The position numbers were made by a program, and so were the translations under genes. Shown in pieces: positions 17,277-24,777 of a stretch of 24,837 bases of DNA. Within the stretch, counting starts at the first letter, position 1. Each line of letters opens with the position of its first letter. The notes under the pieces were generated by a model. It worked only from the letters and a program-made list of their open reading frames with translations, did no database searches and was not told the origin of the DNA. Source of the stretch: G020353115 sp964640125 (GTDB taxonomy: Bacteria; Bacteroidota; Bacteroidia; Bacteroidales; VadinHA17); assembly GCA_964640125.1 (NCBI GenBank), contig CAZXGG010000051.1, positions 1 through 24,837 on the forward strand. Reading direction: 5' to 3'.

Positions 17277-18194
17277 TCAATCTTTTGCAGATACATAGGT
17301 ATTTTGTGCCCTGTCGAGCAATGTTTCAACCGCTTCTTTTGTGTCGCCATTAAACACACAGATTAACAGCTCCTGGTCAAGGCGACTACCTGTCCATTTC
17401 CCATCCTCCAGTTCAACAGCCTGTTTATCCTTCAGTTCAGGTGCGTATTGATGCAAAAAATTCCGGTAGGCTTCACTGGCTTTATCTGCATTCTCATAGT
17501 GGATCAACAGGAGGTAATAGCGTGCATCCTGTGGTCCGTATTTTGCCAGTACCGCATCGGTTTTGTCATCGATGTTTAAAAAATTATCATCAGAGATATA
17601 GTAAAATGCATTTACCCAGACATAGTGGTGAAAGTAAAAAACACTTTCCGGAGCCAGGTCTTCTTCCGGTATCCAGCTCACTATTTCGGGCAATTCTCCC
17701 TCCTCTTTTATTTTTTTATCAATTTTATGAGCCATTGTTTCCATCGCTTTCTCTGTCATGGAGGTTTGGTAATTACAAACGATGGAAACATAGTAGGGGC
17801 CCTTCCAGAACAGGATCGCTCCCTGATAGATCTGAGAACCCTGTCCATAGGTATCATCCAGCTGTTCGCGTCCGTGAGAATGTAGGCCAAATGCATTTTT
17901 CGGTTCTACCATATCAAAGATCTCAACCTGGATATCCGGTTGCCCCGATCTTCTGTAGGTCCGGCTGATAACCCGCTCAAATCCATAGGATATGAAAAGC
18001 TCAGCCCCTCCGTCTATGTAATCATACAGGGTCTCCGGATAATAGTAGCGGTCCTGGCCCAAGGCCTCCCACTCGTTGATTGCTTTGGGTAAAAAATCGC
18101 TGAGAATTTGTGCTGAAGTGGTCATGATCGGAATGAAAAATAATAGAATAATGAAACGAACTAATTTGCTGGATGGGAGTATACGGTTCATCAT
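17277..18194 (-). CDS. Exported DUF6599-family protein
   Basis: A protein of about 305 residues with an N-terminal signal peptide (hydrophobic FIILLFFIPIM, probable cleavage at TTSAQ). The mature sequence begins with LSDFLPKAINEWEA and carries the family-typical LYDYIDGGAELFISYGF, followed by a beta-rich body with an FDM...NAFGLHSH segment. This is DUF6599; its function is not known. The reading frame continues upstream to an ATG at 18242, but the Met-Met at 18194/18191 gives a signal peptide with a compact basic n-region, so I prefer it. It has no catalytic motif that I recognise. It precedes the Tat-exported DUF362 gene by 24 bases, and both products should work in the envelope. Confidence 0.78.
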   Translation of the reverse strand: MMNRILPSSKLVRFIILLFFIPIMTTSAQILSDFLPKAINEWEALGQDRYYYPETLYDYIDGGAELFISYGFERVISRTYRRSGQPDIQVEIFDMVEPKNAFGLHSHGREQLDDTYGQGSQIYQGAILFWKGPYYVSIVCNYQTSMTEKAMETMAHKIDKKIKEEGELPEIVSWIPEEDLAPESVFYFHHYVWVNAFYYISDDNFLNIDDKTDAVLAKYGPQDARYYLLLIHYENADKASEAYRNFLHQYAPELKDKQAVELEDGKWTGSRLDQELLICVFNGDTKEAVETLLDRAQNTYVSAKD

Positions 18195-18362
18195 ATGGAC
18201 TTCAATGGCTATCGGTAACTGAACAAGCATTACTATAAACATGCCAGGACAATACCCGGTACGGGTGGTGTTGAGACACGCATAAAAATAAGAAAAAAAA
18301 CAACAAAAGCAATATCAATAATGATCAGGGAAGTACGGGAAGCGGGAGTGGCATCAGCCTGA

Positions 18363-18980
18363 TTATCCACCCACTTTTGCGGTATCCGCTGTGCTAATGG
18401 TTGATACCTTAATAACCGGTTTTAGCAGGAATTTATTATCGTTTTGCACAATGGATTTTTCCACATCAAAATCCAGAAGATAAGTGTAGATTACTCCATA
18501 CATGATTTCCTGCTGGACATTGAATTTCAGTCCGGATTCACTGGCACTGGGAGCTTTCAGGTCAACGTATTTTCCATCAATCTTTATAGAATTGTTTTTG
18601 CCCAGAACCAGCCTGATCTGGCTTAGATAACCAATTGGAACACTTTTGGATGCAAGAATGGTATCCTTCATCTCGGTGTAATCCAGCAGGTTGTATATTC
18701 CGGCATTGGTATATAAGGAGTGGAGAGTATCATTAATGATTGCACCAACAACCATCAGGTCGATGTTCACCTCCTCAATTGTACCATCGACATCATCATC
18801 AAGCTTAACCGTTTTTACAGTAGGATCGCTTTTATCATCGCTATTATCACCCGGTGTTACCATAAGCTTAACAAAAAGCGATGCATGCTCCTTATGTATG
18901 GGAGGATCCTGCAATTCTTCACATGCAGTAAGCCCCACAAGGAATAGAACCGAAATAAAAACGGTTGTTTTTATTTTCAT
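18363..18980 (-). CDS. DUF4382 domain lipoprotein
   Basis: A 205-residue predicted lipoprotein: basic n-region MKIKTT, hydrophobic VFISVLFLVGLTA, and lipobox LTAC with C20 as the acylated residue. The mature part fits DUF4382, a beta-sandwich-like domain common in Bacteroidota envelope proteins: a VNIDLMVVGAI strand, YNLLDYT, then VPIGYLSQIRLVLGKNNSIKIDG and LKAPSASESGLKF. The acidic stretch LDDDVDGTIEE near residue 61-71 could bind calcium, but this is not demonstrated. No enzymatic motif. It is probably its own transcription unit, with a -7-like box 53 bases upstream of the ATG. Role unknown, possibly adhesion or carbohydrate-associated. Confidence 0.85.
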   Translation of the reverse strand: MKIKTTVFISVLFLVGLTACEELQDPPIHKEHASLFVKLMVTPGDNSDDKSDPTVKTVKLDDDVDGTIEEVNIDLMVVGAIINDTLHSLYTNAGIYNLLDYTEMKDTILASKSVPIGYLSQIRLVLGKNNSIKIDGKYVDLKAPSASESGLKFNVQQEIMYGVIYTYLLDFDVEKSIVQNDNKFLLKPVIKVSTISTADTAKVGG

Positions 18981-19032
18981 TGTCGGAATATTACTTGTTT
19001 GAACCGGATCGGTTGTTTTTTTTGCGATAAAA

Positions 19033-19040
19033 CAAAAATA
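19033..19040 (-). promoter_or_regulatory. Bacteroidota -7 promoter box upstream of the DUF4382 gene
   Basis: On the minus strand this reads TATTTTTG, an exact match to the Bacteroidota -7 consensus TAnnTTTG, about 52 bases upstream of the DUF4382 ATG. No TTTG at the proper -33 distance was found (the nearest lies about 26 bases upstream), so the call is tentative. Confidence 0.33.
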
Positions 19041-19188
19041 AAGTTGCCGACTTTTCTTATTCTGGACAAAATAAATGTGATTCAGGTTGCATGGATACCT
19101 TTATTAGCCGATAAACGAACAATCTTATGCCACATAAAATTTGCAGTTCGTTCACCTGCTAAGATGCCAGTTCTTTTTCAGCAGCCTG

Positions 19189-19830
19189 TCACCGAATGAT
19201 CTCTTTGAACTGTTTCCTGAACTTTTTCACCTTTGGATCAATGTTGAACTGACAGTAGGGCTGATTGGGATTCTGATTGAAATAGTCCTGGTGATACTCT
19301 TCGGCAGGATAAAACTGCTCAAATGCTGTTATCTCCGTAACCAGTGGTTTTTTATAGAGTCCAGATCGGTCGGTCTCCCTTTTCGATTCTTCTGCCAGTT
19401 TGCGCTGTTCCTCATTATGATAGAAGATGACGGAACGGTATTGGGTTCCCACATCGGCTCCCTGCCGGTTGAGCGTGGTCGGATCATGGGTCCGCCAGAA
19501 AACGTTTAGTAATTCCTTATAGGAGATAATCTGCGGATCGAAGTGAATCTGGCAAACTTCGGCATGACCGGTATTCCCGGTACACACCTCAGCATAGGTT
19601 GGATTCTTCACCTGTCCACCCGAATAACCCGAAACCACATCAGTTACCCCTTTGAGGTCCTGGAAAATGGCTTCAACACACCAGAAACACCCCGCTCCAA
19701 ATGTGGCAACATCCTGGTTTTTTTTCTCTGTAATCAACATATTTTCAATGTTTTTTTGCTCTGTAAAATCGTTTCCCTGACTGGCTGAAGATAGAGCTAT
19801 CATAACGATTGCCAGTATTGTTTTTATCAT
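19189..19830 (-). CDS. msrA: Exported peptide-methionine (S)-S-oxide reductase MsrA
   Basis: A 213-residue enzyme that reduces methionine-S-sulfoxide in proteins back to methionine. The catalytic motif GCFWC holds the nucleophile C48 and C51; other MsrA landmarks are GVTDVVSGYSGG, YAEVCTGNTGHAEVCQIHFDP, and the FYHNEEQ and AEEYHQDYF segments including the substrate-binding Tyr and His residues. The C-terminal YCQFNIDPKVKKF provides a further cysteine that may resolve the disulfide. The first 18 residues are a signal peptide (TILAIVMIALSSAS), so it repairs proteins in the periplasm, with thiol supply from an unknown partner. No MsrB domain is fused and none is nearby. Single gene, upstream of DUF4382 on the same strand by 208 bases. 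Confidence 0.95.
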   Translation of the reverse strand: MIKTILAIVMIALSSASQGNDFTEQKNIENMLITEKKNQDVATFGAGCFWCVEAIFQDLKGVTDVVSGYSGGQVKNPTYAEVCTGNTGHAEVCQIHFDPQIISYKELLNVFWRTHDPTTLNRQGADVGTQYRSVIFYHNEEQRKLAEESKRETDRSGLYKKPLVTEITAFEQFYPAEEYHQDYFNQNPNQPYCQFNIDPKVKKFRKQFKEIIR

Positions 19831-19938
19831 TTTGATTTTTTTTCATTTATACAACAAAATAACACAAAGTGAAGTGATTTTGTTCACACTCCACCGTAAA
19901 AATAGTGTCTAAATAAGGGATGTCGGGTTTTGGAAGGT

Positions 19939-20223
19939 TTACCTGGCAAAAAGGAGGTAAAGAAAGCTTGCCAGGGCTATTACCACGATAATGATGATGA
20001 TTACTGTTTTCCTGGTATCGGTTTTTTCGCCCTTTTCACTGCCTGTTTCCCGGTTTTTACTTTCCAGCGCTGCACCAATACTCACACCAATTCCTGCTCC
20101 AATAGCAATCCCAATGGCAACCTGATCCATGGCGATGCCAATGGCAATTCCGCAGGCCATCCCAATGGCAATGCCGATACCCATGCCTGAACCTTTCCGT
20201 ATATTATCGTCTTTCTGCTGCAT
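19939..20223 (-). CDS. Small glycine-zipper membrane protein
   Basis: A 94-residue protein. Residues 12-52 are a dense glycine-zipper tract with GIAIG/GIAMD units at about 4- to 8-residue spacing, which should form a tightly packed membrane hairpin. A charged linker (residues about 54-71, ESKNRETGSEKGEKTDTRK) follows, then a second membrane segment (VIIIIIVVIALASFLYLLF) that ends the protein. At the DNA level the tract shows near-repeated CCAATGGCAA units, consistent with expansion by slippage or duplication. I cannot assign a family beyond glycine-zipper. The ATG at 20223 begins a coherent hydrophilic n-region. The high A/T upstream region offers a TACCTTTA box resembling the -7 consensus, not convincing enough to list. 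Confidence 0.68.
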   Translation of the reverse strand: MQQKDDNIRKGSGMGIGIAIGMACGIAIGIAMDQVAIGIAIGAGIGVSIGAALESKNRETGSEKGEKTDTRKTVIIIIIVVIALASFLYLLFAR

Positions 20224-20354
20224 GGAGCCAGAACAATTAAATCATTTTAAAGGTAGGATAAAATCTTTGAATAGAAAAACAGACCCGTTACATAAAAAAA
20301 GTCAGATATTGTTGTGAAAATTAGAAAATATCATTTACCATTGTCCAGGGGACT

Positions 20355-20422
20355 CCTCCGTAGGGGGCATCGCCATGCCTTTGGCAAACTCTTCCGAAGG
20401 AACTCCTTCGGAGCTACGGAGG
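20355..20422. repeat. Composite inverted repeat predicted to fold as a three-way junction
   Basis: Outer arms CCTCCGTAG (20355-20363) and CTACGGAGG (20414-20422) are perfectly complementary over 9 bp. Within them sit a small hairpin (GGCAT 20366-20370, ATGCC 20375-20379) and a stronger one (TCCGAAGG 20393-20400, CCTTCGGA 20405-20412, loop AACT) that abuts the outer arm. It lies 60 bases before the SDR start codon, within a 259-base gap. It may be a dispersed intergenic repeat element or a structured 5' leader. It also explains why the SDR reading frame can be extended artefactually upstream to 20375. Confidence 0.6.
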
Positions 20423-20482
20423 TTCGGAGAAATCCCGATTAATTGGAGGTACCATTTTTTACAGATTTACATAGGGCATACT

Positions 20483-21460
20483 ATGAAGGTTGCGGTTACC
20501 GGAGCCAGCGGACACATTGGATCGAACCTGGTCAGGGAACTGATCAGTAAAGGGCATCAGGTACGGGTTTTATATCATGAGGATAACCGTGGTTTTGAGG
20601 GATTACCCGTGGAAGCAATACCGGGTAGCATGAATGATCAGGATGCCCTGACACGACTCGTGACCGGTACGGATATTGTCTTTCATCTTGCTGCACAGAT
20701 CTCCATTAACGGCAAGAACGACAAACGTTTGCTGGATAAAAACATCGAAGGTACAAGGAATATTATAGAGGCGATCCATCGTTCCGGAAACATACGGTTG
20801 ATCCATTTCAGTTCCATACATGCCCTCGAACACGAACCGCTCGATCAGGTTATGGATGAGCACCGGCCTCTTGCACTGACAGACCCAATCTATTATACTC
20901 AAAGCAAAGCATACAGTGAACAAATTGTACTTGAAGCAGTTACGAATGGACTGGATGCTGTTATCCTGAATCCCACGGCAGTCATCGGACCATTCGATTT
21001 TAAACCCTCTCTTATGGGTCAGGCAATTGTTCGTTTTTACAAAGGAAGACTACCCGCGCTTATCCCTGGAGGTTATGACTGGGTCGATGTGCGGGATGTT
21101 GTTCAGGCTGCGATCAATGCAACGACAAAGGGAAAGGCCGGTAAACGCTACATCTTGTCCGGGCAATGGAAAACCATCAAAACACTGGGTCAGGAAGTAC
21201 ATCATCTCGGAGGCAAAAAAATTCCTTTTATTCGGGTTCCATTCTGGCTGGCAGTAGCTGCTGTACCCCTATTCAGGTTGCTGGCCTGGCTTTCAGGAAG
21301 AACTCCGTTATACACCAGCGAATCGCTGCACATCATCAAAAACGGGAATCCAACCATCAGCAGTTCGCTGGCGCGGAATGAGCTTAATTACCAGCCCAGA
21401 CCTTTCGAGGGAACCGTCAGGGATACTGTTGCATGGTACAGGGAGTGCGGATATATCTAG
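20483..21460 (+). CDS. NAD-dependent epimerase/dehydratase (3beta-HSD / dihydroflavonol-reductase-like extended SDR)
   Basis: A 325-residue extended short-chain dehydrogenase. The Rossmann motif GASGHIG is at residues 7-13 directly after the start, LAAQ follows the fourth strand, and the active site is S(S)IHA near 113 with YTQSKAYSE (Tyr and Lys of YxxxK). The substrate half resembles dihydroflavonol reductases and 3beta-hydroxysteroid dehydrogenases (WVDVRDVVQA, GKRYILSG). The C-terminal region has a hydrophobic patch (VPFWLAVAAVPLFRLLAWLSG) that could associate with the membrane, as in 3beta-HSD-like proteins. I chose the ATG at 20483 because the cofactor motif begins seven residues later; the upstream extension crosses the repeat. 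It is followed after 14 bases by the 5alpha-reductase-like gene, and the two probably act in one lipid or isoprenoid pathway. Confidence 0.85.
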   Translation: MKVAVTGASGHIGSNLVRELISKGHQVRVLYHEDNRGFEGLPVEAIPGSMNDQDALTRLVTGTDIVFHLAAQISINGKNDKRLLDKNIEGTRNIIEAIHRSGNIRLIHFSSIHALEHEPLDQVMDEHRPLALTDPIYYTQSKAYSEQIVLEAVTNGLDAVILNPTAVIGPFDFKPSLMGQAIVRFYKGRLPALIPGGYDWVDVRDVVQAAINATTKGKAGKRYILSGQWKTIKTLGQEVHHLGGKKIPFIRVPFWLAVAAVPLFRLLAWLSGRTPLYTSESLHIIKNGNPTISSSLARNELNYQPRPFEGTVRDTVAWYRECGYI

Positions 21461-21474
21461 CTCAGGGAGTTGCT

Positions 21475-22233
21475 ATGGAGAACAACCGGTTCGAATTATT
21501 TAACGTTATCTGGATCGCTTTTGCCCTGATCCTGTTTCCCATCCTTCTGAAAACAACAGTGCCCTATGGAAGGCATACCCAAAAGGATTGGGGAATGACC
21601 GTTCCAAACAGGCTCGGATGGATTATCATGGAGCTTCCTGCCTTGCTTATCTTTGCCTATTTTTTCTGCAATTCATCAGCAACAGAACGGGGTATAAGCT
21701 GGATCTTTCTCCTGCTGTGGGGGTTTCATTATCTGAATCGGTCTCTCATATTCCCCTTCAGGATCAGGACAACCGGGAAAGCAATGCCGGTTGTGATCAT
21801 GACACTGGCCATATTTTTCAACCTGGTGAACGGATACCTCAACGGGTTCTATCTTGGTAACGTAAAACCACTCTACCCCACTTCCTGGCTCTGGGATATC
21901 CGGTTTATCCTGGGAATAATACTGTTTATCGGGGGATTGGTAATTAACTGGTTGTCCGATAAAATACTGATTGAACTCCGGAAAGACTCCCGGAATGGGT
22001 ATTCCATTCCCCGGGGATTCCTGTTCAACTACATTTCCTGTCCCAATTTCTTTGGAGAGATCATCGAATGGACCGGTTTTGCCCTGATGACATGGAGTTT
22101 GCCGGCTTTCGCTTTTGCGGTGTGGAGTTTTACAAACCTTGTTCCAAGAGCACTTGATCACCACCGCTGGTACCACCGGACATTTGAAACATACCCGAAA
22201 AGCCGGAAAGCAATCATTCCTTATATTCTGTAG
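21475..22233 (+). CDS. Steroid 5alpha-reductase (SRD5A/Tsc13-type) family membrane enzyme
   Basis: A 252-residue protein with about six membrane segments. Its C-terminal half is diagnostic of the 3-oxo-5-alpha-steroid 4-dehydrogenase fold: IPRGFLFNYISCPNFFGEIIEW followed by the ending HRWYHRTFETYPKSRKAIIP, which in characterised members forms the NADPH site. Relatives reduce the C=C bond of 3-oxo-4-ene steroids or enoyl lipids; the bacterial substrates are mostly unknown. The ATG at 21475 has a good AGGGAG site 6-11 bases upstream; a start at 21433 overlapping the SDR gene is less likely. It is co-oriented with the SDR gene (14 bases apart) and convergent with the regulator gene 22 bases downstream. 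Family assignment is firm, steroid specificity is not. Confidence 0.9.
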   Translation: MENNRFELFNVIWIAFALILFPILLKTTVPYGRHTQKDWGMTVPNRLGWIIMELPALLIFAYFFCNSSATERGISWIFLLLWGFHYLNRSLIFPFRIRTTGKAMPVVIMTLAIFFNLVNGYLNGFYLGNVKPLYPTSWLWDIRFILGIILFIGGLVINWLSDKILIELRKDSRNGYSIPRGFLFNYISCPNFFGEIIEWTGFALMTWSLPAFAFAVWSFTNLVPRALDHHRWYHRTFETYPKSRKAIIPYIL

Positions 22234-22255
22234 TTCCGGGCTTTTTCAGAATCAC

Positions 22256-22735
22256 CTATTTTTCTTTTTTCACTTGATCATCCCATTCCATCACAATGCG
22301 TGGAACCTCTTTTTCAAGGAGATCGATCAGTTGTACTACCTCTTTCAGGCTCCTGATGTCCTCCCTTCCGGTACTACTTTGCAGCTCTATCACTTCCAGC
22401 AGCAGGGTTCGGATTGAATTGGCAAATCCAATTAACCCGGTGAGAATCTGTCTCCATTCCCCAATCCTGGATTTAAAATACCGCTTCCTGTCACCAGGAA
22501 GTGTAATGTAATCGATCTGTTGTGTTCCAAGCAACAGATTCAACCCAATGCTGACAGCACTTTTGCTGACTTTTAAGTTATCAGTTATTTCATCAAACGT
22601 CATATAGGGCTTTTCAGTAACCATAAGCAAGCCGATGATCCTGGCAGGGATGGGCTGATAACCGTATTTCTCCAGGAAAACACCGATTCTCTCAACAAGC
22701 TCAATCCTGCTTTCTTCTAAGTTAGATTGTGTCAT
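22256..22735 (-). CDS. GbsR-like MarR-family transcriptional regulator
   Basis: A 159-residue DNA-binding protein with a winged helix: residues about 30-70 (ARIIGLLMVTEKPYMTFDEI then LKVSKSAVSIGLNLL as recognition helix), followed by a wing with ITLPGDRKRYFKSRI, then a long helical dimerisation region. The RxxYF wing and the helix order match the GbsR subgroup of MarR, which senses small molecules such as choline in Bacillus; the ligand here is unknown. The reading frame can be extended to a TTG at 22753, but ATG at 22735 is preferred. It converges on the 5alpha-reductase-like gene, so it is not obviously in the same operon; the intron ends 83 bases upstream of its start. Confidence 0.88.
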   Translation of the reverse strand: MTQSNLEESRIELVERIGVFLEKYGYQPIPARIIGLLMVTEKPYMTFDEITDNLKVSKSAVSIGLNLLLGTQQIDYITLPGDRKRYFKSRIGEWRQILTGLIGFANSIRTLLLEVIELQSSTGREDIRSLKEVVQLIDLLEKEVPRIVMEWDDQVKKEK

Positions 22736-22750
22736 GGAAGTTCTTTTTCT

Positions 22751-22758
22751 CAAAAATA
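22751..22758 (-). promoter_or_regulatory. Candidate -7 box for the GbsR-like gene
   Basis: On the minus strand this reads TATTTTTG, an exact TAnnTTTG match 15 bases upstream of the ATG, implying a very short leader. No TTTG was found at the -33 distance, so support is weak. Confidence 0.27.
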
Positions 22759-22865
22759 AAAAGTTTCTTTGGTTTAGTAAAATTTAAACTGATAAAGATC
22801 CTTTTCAGACTATAGAAATCGAGTAGGCGGCTGACGATCCAGTGACCGCCAGTGCGCCTCTCACA

Positions 22866-22895
22866 CCACCGTGCGTACCGTTCGGTACACGGCGG
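22866..22895 (-). ncRNA. Group II intron domain V
   Basis: On the minus strand CCGCCGTG, TACC, a GAAC loop, GGTA, CG bulge and CACGGTGG pair into the expected 30-base catalytic hairpin with a two-base bulge. The CGC near the 5' side occupies the catalytic triad position; CGC rather than AGC is a trait of group IIC. It lies just after the RT stop codon. Confidence 0.8.
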
Positions 22896-22899
22896 TTCC

Positions 22900-24303
22900 T
22901 TAATTTATACCATTGACTAACCGATAATAATCCAAAAAGAAAAGATAACCAGCTCGTCTAAGGCTGTCAGAGGTGACACTTCTGGATAAGATAAAGCTAC
23001 CGGCAGTGTGCCAATAACCTTTTCTCTTATTCGCCCACTCCCATGCCTTGTATTTATTAATACCAAGACGTATGAGGTTGCGATAACGGTTGCGATTCCG
23101 CTTCCATAGTTTCCAAATCACCATTCGTAAACGCCTGCGATACCATTCATCTACCCTTACGAGTAGACTCTTCATATCAGCCAGTTTAAAGTAGTTCACC
23201 CAGCCAGTAATGTACTGTCTGAGTGCCTCCTTCCGTCTTGCATATCCCCAGCCATTGCTCCGTGCGGTAAGCGTCTTGATCCGCTCCTTCATCTTGGCAA
23301 TGCTCTTTGGGTGGACCCGCAGTCGTCCTTCTCCTTTCATCACGTAAAAGGAGTAACCCAGGAATTTGATTCCTGAGACATAGGCTGTCGTGGTCTTCTC
23401 CCTGTTTACCTTGAGGAACAATCTATTCTCGATGTACGGAACGATGTTCGCCAGCGTCCGCTCGGCACTCCTCTTGCTTTTGCAAAAGATTACCATGTCG
23501 TCAGCGTAGCGAACAAATGGGTGTCCACGCTTTTCGAGTTCCTTGTCCAGCTCGTTGAGCATGATGTTACTCAACAACGGACTTAATGGTCCACCCTGCG
23601 GAACGCCCATACTCGTCTCTTCAAACTTATTGCGTATTACTACTCCTGCATTGAGGTATTTGTGGATAAGCGAGATAACCCGCCCATCTTTTACCGTCCT
23701 TGATAACACTTCTATCAGTTTACTCTGATTGACCGTATCAAAGAACTTCTCCAGGTCCATATCCACGGCATACTTATATCCTTCTGTGATATAGTTCCTG
23801 CATTGGTTCAATGCCTGGTGTGCATTACGCCTCGGTCTGAACCCGTAACTGTTCTCCGAGAACTGCTTCTCGTAAACGGGGGATAAGACCTGTGCGATCG
23901 CCTGTTGGATGACACGGTCCACCACCGTGGGGATACCAAGTCCTCTTTTCTTCCCGTTCTCTTTGGGTATCTCTACCCTCCGAACTGGATTAGGACGGTA
24001 ACTACCGTCCAATATTGATTGTATGAGCTTCTCCTTGTTATTGACAAGATACTCCTGTAGGGATTCGACTTCCATCTTGTCTATACCCCCGCTTCCCCTG
24101 TTGCTCCTTACCCGTTTATAGGCTCGGTTCAGGTTCGCCGGGGACAGGATCTGCTCTAACAACCCATATTCCGGCTTGTCGGCATTAGTGAGGTTGTTTT
24201 CCGTCATCCAGATAAAGGTCTGCCCTCCTGCATAGCCCTCGGGTTCCGCCCTACTCTTTTGCAGGCAGGTATCTTTCGATATTTTCTGCTCTCTTCCCTT
24301 CAT
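22900..24303 (-). CDS. ltrA: Group II intron reverse transcriptase/maturase
   Basis: A 467-residue intron-encoded protein that reverse-transcribes the intron into DNA and helps it splice. RT domain blocks are all present: RRVEIPKENGKKRGLGIPTV, YGFRPRRNAHQAL, VDMDLEKFFDTVN, PQGGPLSPLLSNIMLNELD (235-253) and the catalytic YADD at 266-269. The C-terminal maturase (domain X/thumb) reads YITGWVNYFKLADM and continues to LFFLDYYR. No HNH endonuclease follows, as in group IIC RTs such as the Eubacterium rectale enzyme, to which it looks closely similar from memory. The frame opens at a GTG (24327), but ATG at 24303 begins MKGREQKI...EGYAG, an N-terminus seen in this family. No frameshift or stop, so the intron may be active. 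Confidence 0.93.
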   Translation of the reverse strand: MKGREQKISKDTCLQKSRAEPEGYAGGQTFIWMTENNLTNADKPEYGLLEQILSPANLNRAYKRVRSNRGSGGIDKMEVESLQEYLVNNKEKLIQSILDGSYRPNPVRRVEIPKENGKKRGLGIPTVVDRVIQQAIAQVLSPVYEKQFSENSYGFRPRRNAHQALNQCRNYITEGYKYAVDMDLEKFFDTVNQSKLIEVLSRTVKDGRVISLIHKYLNAGVVIRNKFEETSMGVPQGGPLSPLLSNIMLNELDKELEKRGHPFVRYADDMVIFCKSKRSAERTLANIVPYIENRLFLKVNREKTTTAYVSGIKFLGYSFYVMKGEGRLRVHPKSIAKMKERIKTLTARSNGWGYARRKEALRQYITGWVNYFKLADMKSLLVRVDEWYRRRLRMVIWKLWKRNRNRYRNLIRLGINKYKAWEWANKRKGYWHTAGSFILSRSVTSDSLRRAGYLFFLDYYRLVNGIN

Positions 24304-24717
24304 CCGGTAACTTTCATTTACTCTCACTCATTAAGGTTCAGCCCTTCCCGGATATTGCCGTTTATCCGGTACTATGACCTCAGCTGACTTCTCACAGCAA
24401 ATCTTGTTTCAACCGTGCTTCATACTCCGTTTCAACACGTCTGTGAGACCTCCCCGGGTAAGAACGATAACTTTCATCCCATCTATCTGCTACATTTACT
24501 CCGATTGCTCCGGACAGTATAGGACTTCGTTTTGTATTGCAAACTCATCCAGCAATCTTAAGCCTTATGCAGTTTCTGTTCGTCAGACCAGGATTTTGCC
24601 GCCGGCTTCCTTCAGATTCCACCTCACGGTGGACACCCTTGCCTTAAGCTAACGCTTCCCACTGTCAAGGCGCGTTCGGGACTTTCACCCTATAGTTATC
24701 GCCCATGCCGGGCGCAC
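24304..24717 (-). ncRNA. Group II intron 5' noncoding ribozyme region (domains I to IV, part)
   Basis: This 414-base stretch lacks a convincing gene on either strand. It holds the intron 5' end (24717) and the GGGTGAAAGTCCC element expected in domain I. A candidate EBS1 is AGTAAA, minus strand at 24495-24500, which could pair (one G-U) with TTTATT, the last six bases of the 5' exon. The same hexamer recurs near 24313-24318, so this pairing is only a suggestion. Confidence 0.7.
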
Positions 24718-24722
24718 AATAA

Positions 24723-24748
24723 AAAACCCGGAGAACTCTCCGGGTTTT
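24723..24748 (-). terminator. Rho-independent terminator of the gene at the right edge
   Basis: Perfect 12-bp inverted repeat: AAAACCCGGAGA (24723-24734) and TCTCCGGGTTTT (24737-24748), with a short loop. On the minus strand it is followed by a T-rich run (TTTTTTATT), on the plus strand by only four T, so it mainly serves the leftward gene ending at 24778. The group II intron is inserted right at the end of its T run. Confidence 0.85.
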
Positions 24749-24777
24749 GAGCATATTATAATGATCAGAAGGGTAAA

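Larger units (their letters stand above)
22818..24717 (-). mobile_element. Group II intron (group IIC-like), full length, with encoded RT/maturase
   Basis: Read on the minus strand, the element starts with GTGCGCCCGGCATGGGCG at 24717, the typical 5' end (GUGYG), and ends with CTACTCGAT at 22818 (AY end). The size, 1900 bases, is normal. The stretch 24304-24717 is noncoding ribozyme (domain I and following) and includes GGGTGAAAGTCCCGAAC. The RT gene is followed by domain V and then domain VI (22818 to about 22862), whose final A, seven bases from the end, is the probable branch point. It is inserted 6 bases after the T run start of an intrinsic terminator on the same strand, the habitat of group IIC introns. 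Boundaries are read from consensus and may be off by one or two bases. It interrupts no coding region. Confidence 0.88.

Noticed and set aside
19930..20190. Plus-strand reading frame rich in Asn, His and Thr repeats opposite the glycine-zipper gene.
   Set aside because: It is the antisense image of the glycine-zipper tract; the minus-strand frame has a sensible membrane architecture.
9409..22233. A bile-acid or steroid degradation locus, from a BASS transporter, an MDR reductase, an SDR and a 5alpha-reductase-like gene in one window.
   Set aside because: The genes lie in different transcription units up to 11 kb apart, and each family has many non-steroid members; proximity alone does not support one pathway.
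22772..22789. GTTTA...TAAAC inverted repeat upstream of the GbsR-like gene, considered as an autoregulatory operator.
   Set aside because: Five-base arms in A/T-rich sequence are not significant.
24374..24652. Plus-strand open frame of 92 codons within the intron 5' region.
   Set aside because: It lies antisense to the ribozyme domains of the group II intron, and no protein family is recognisable.
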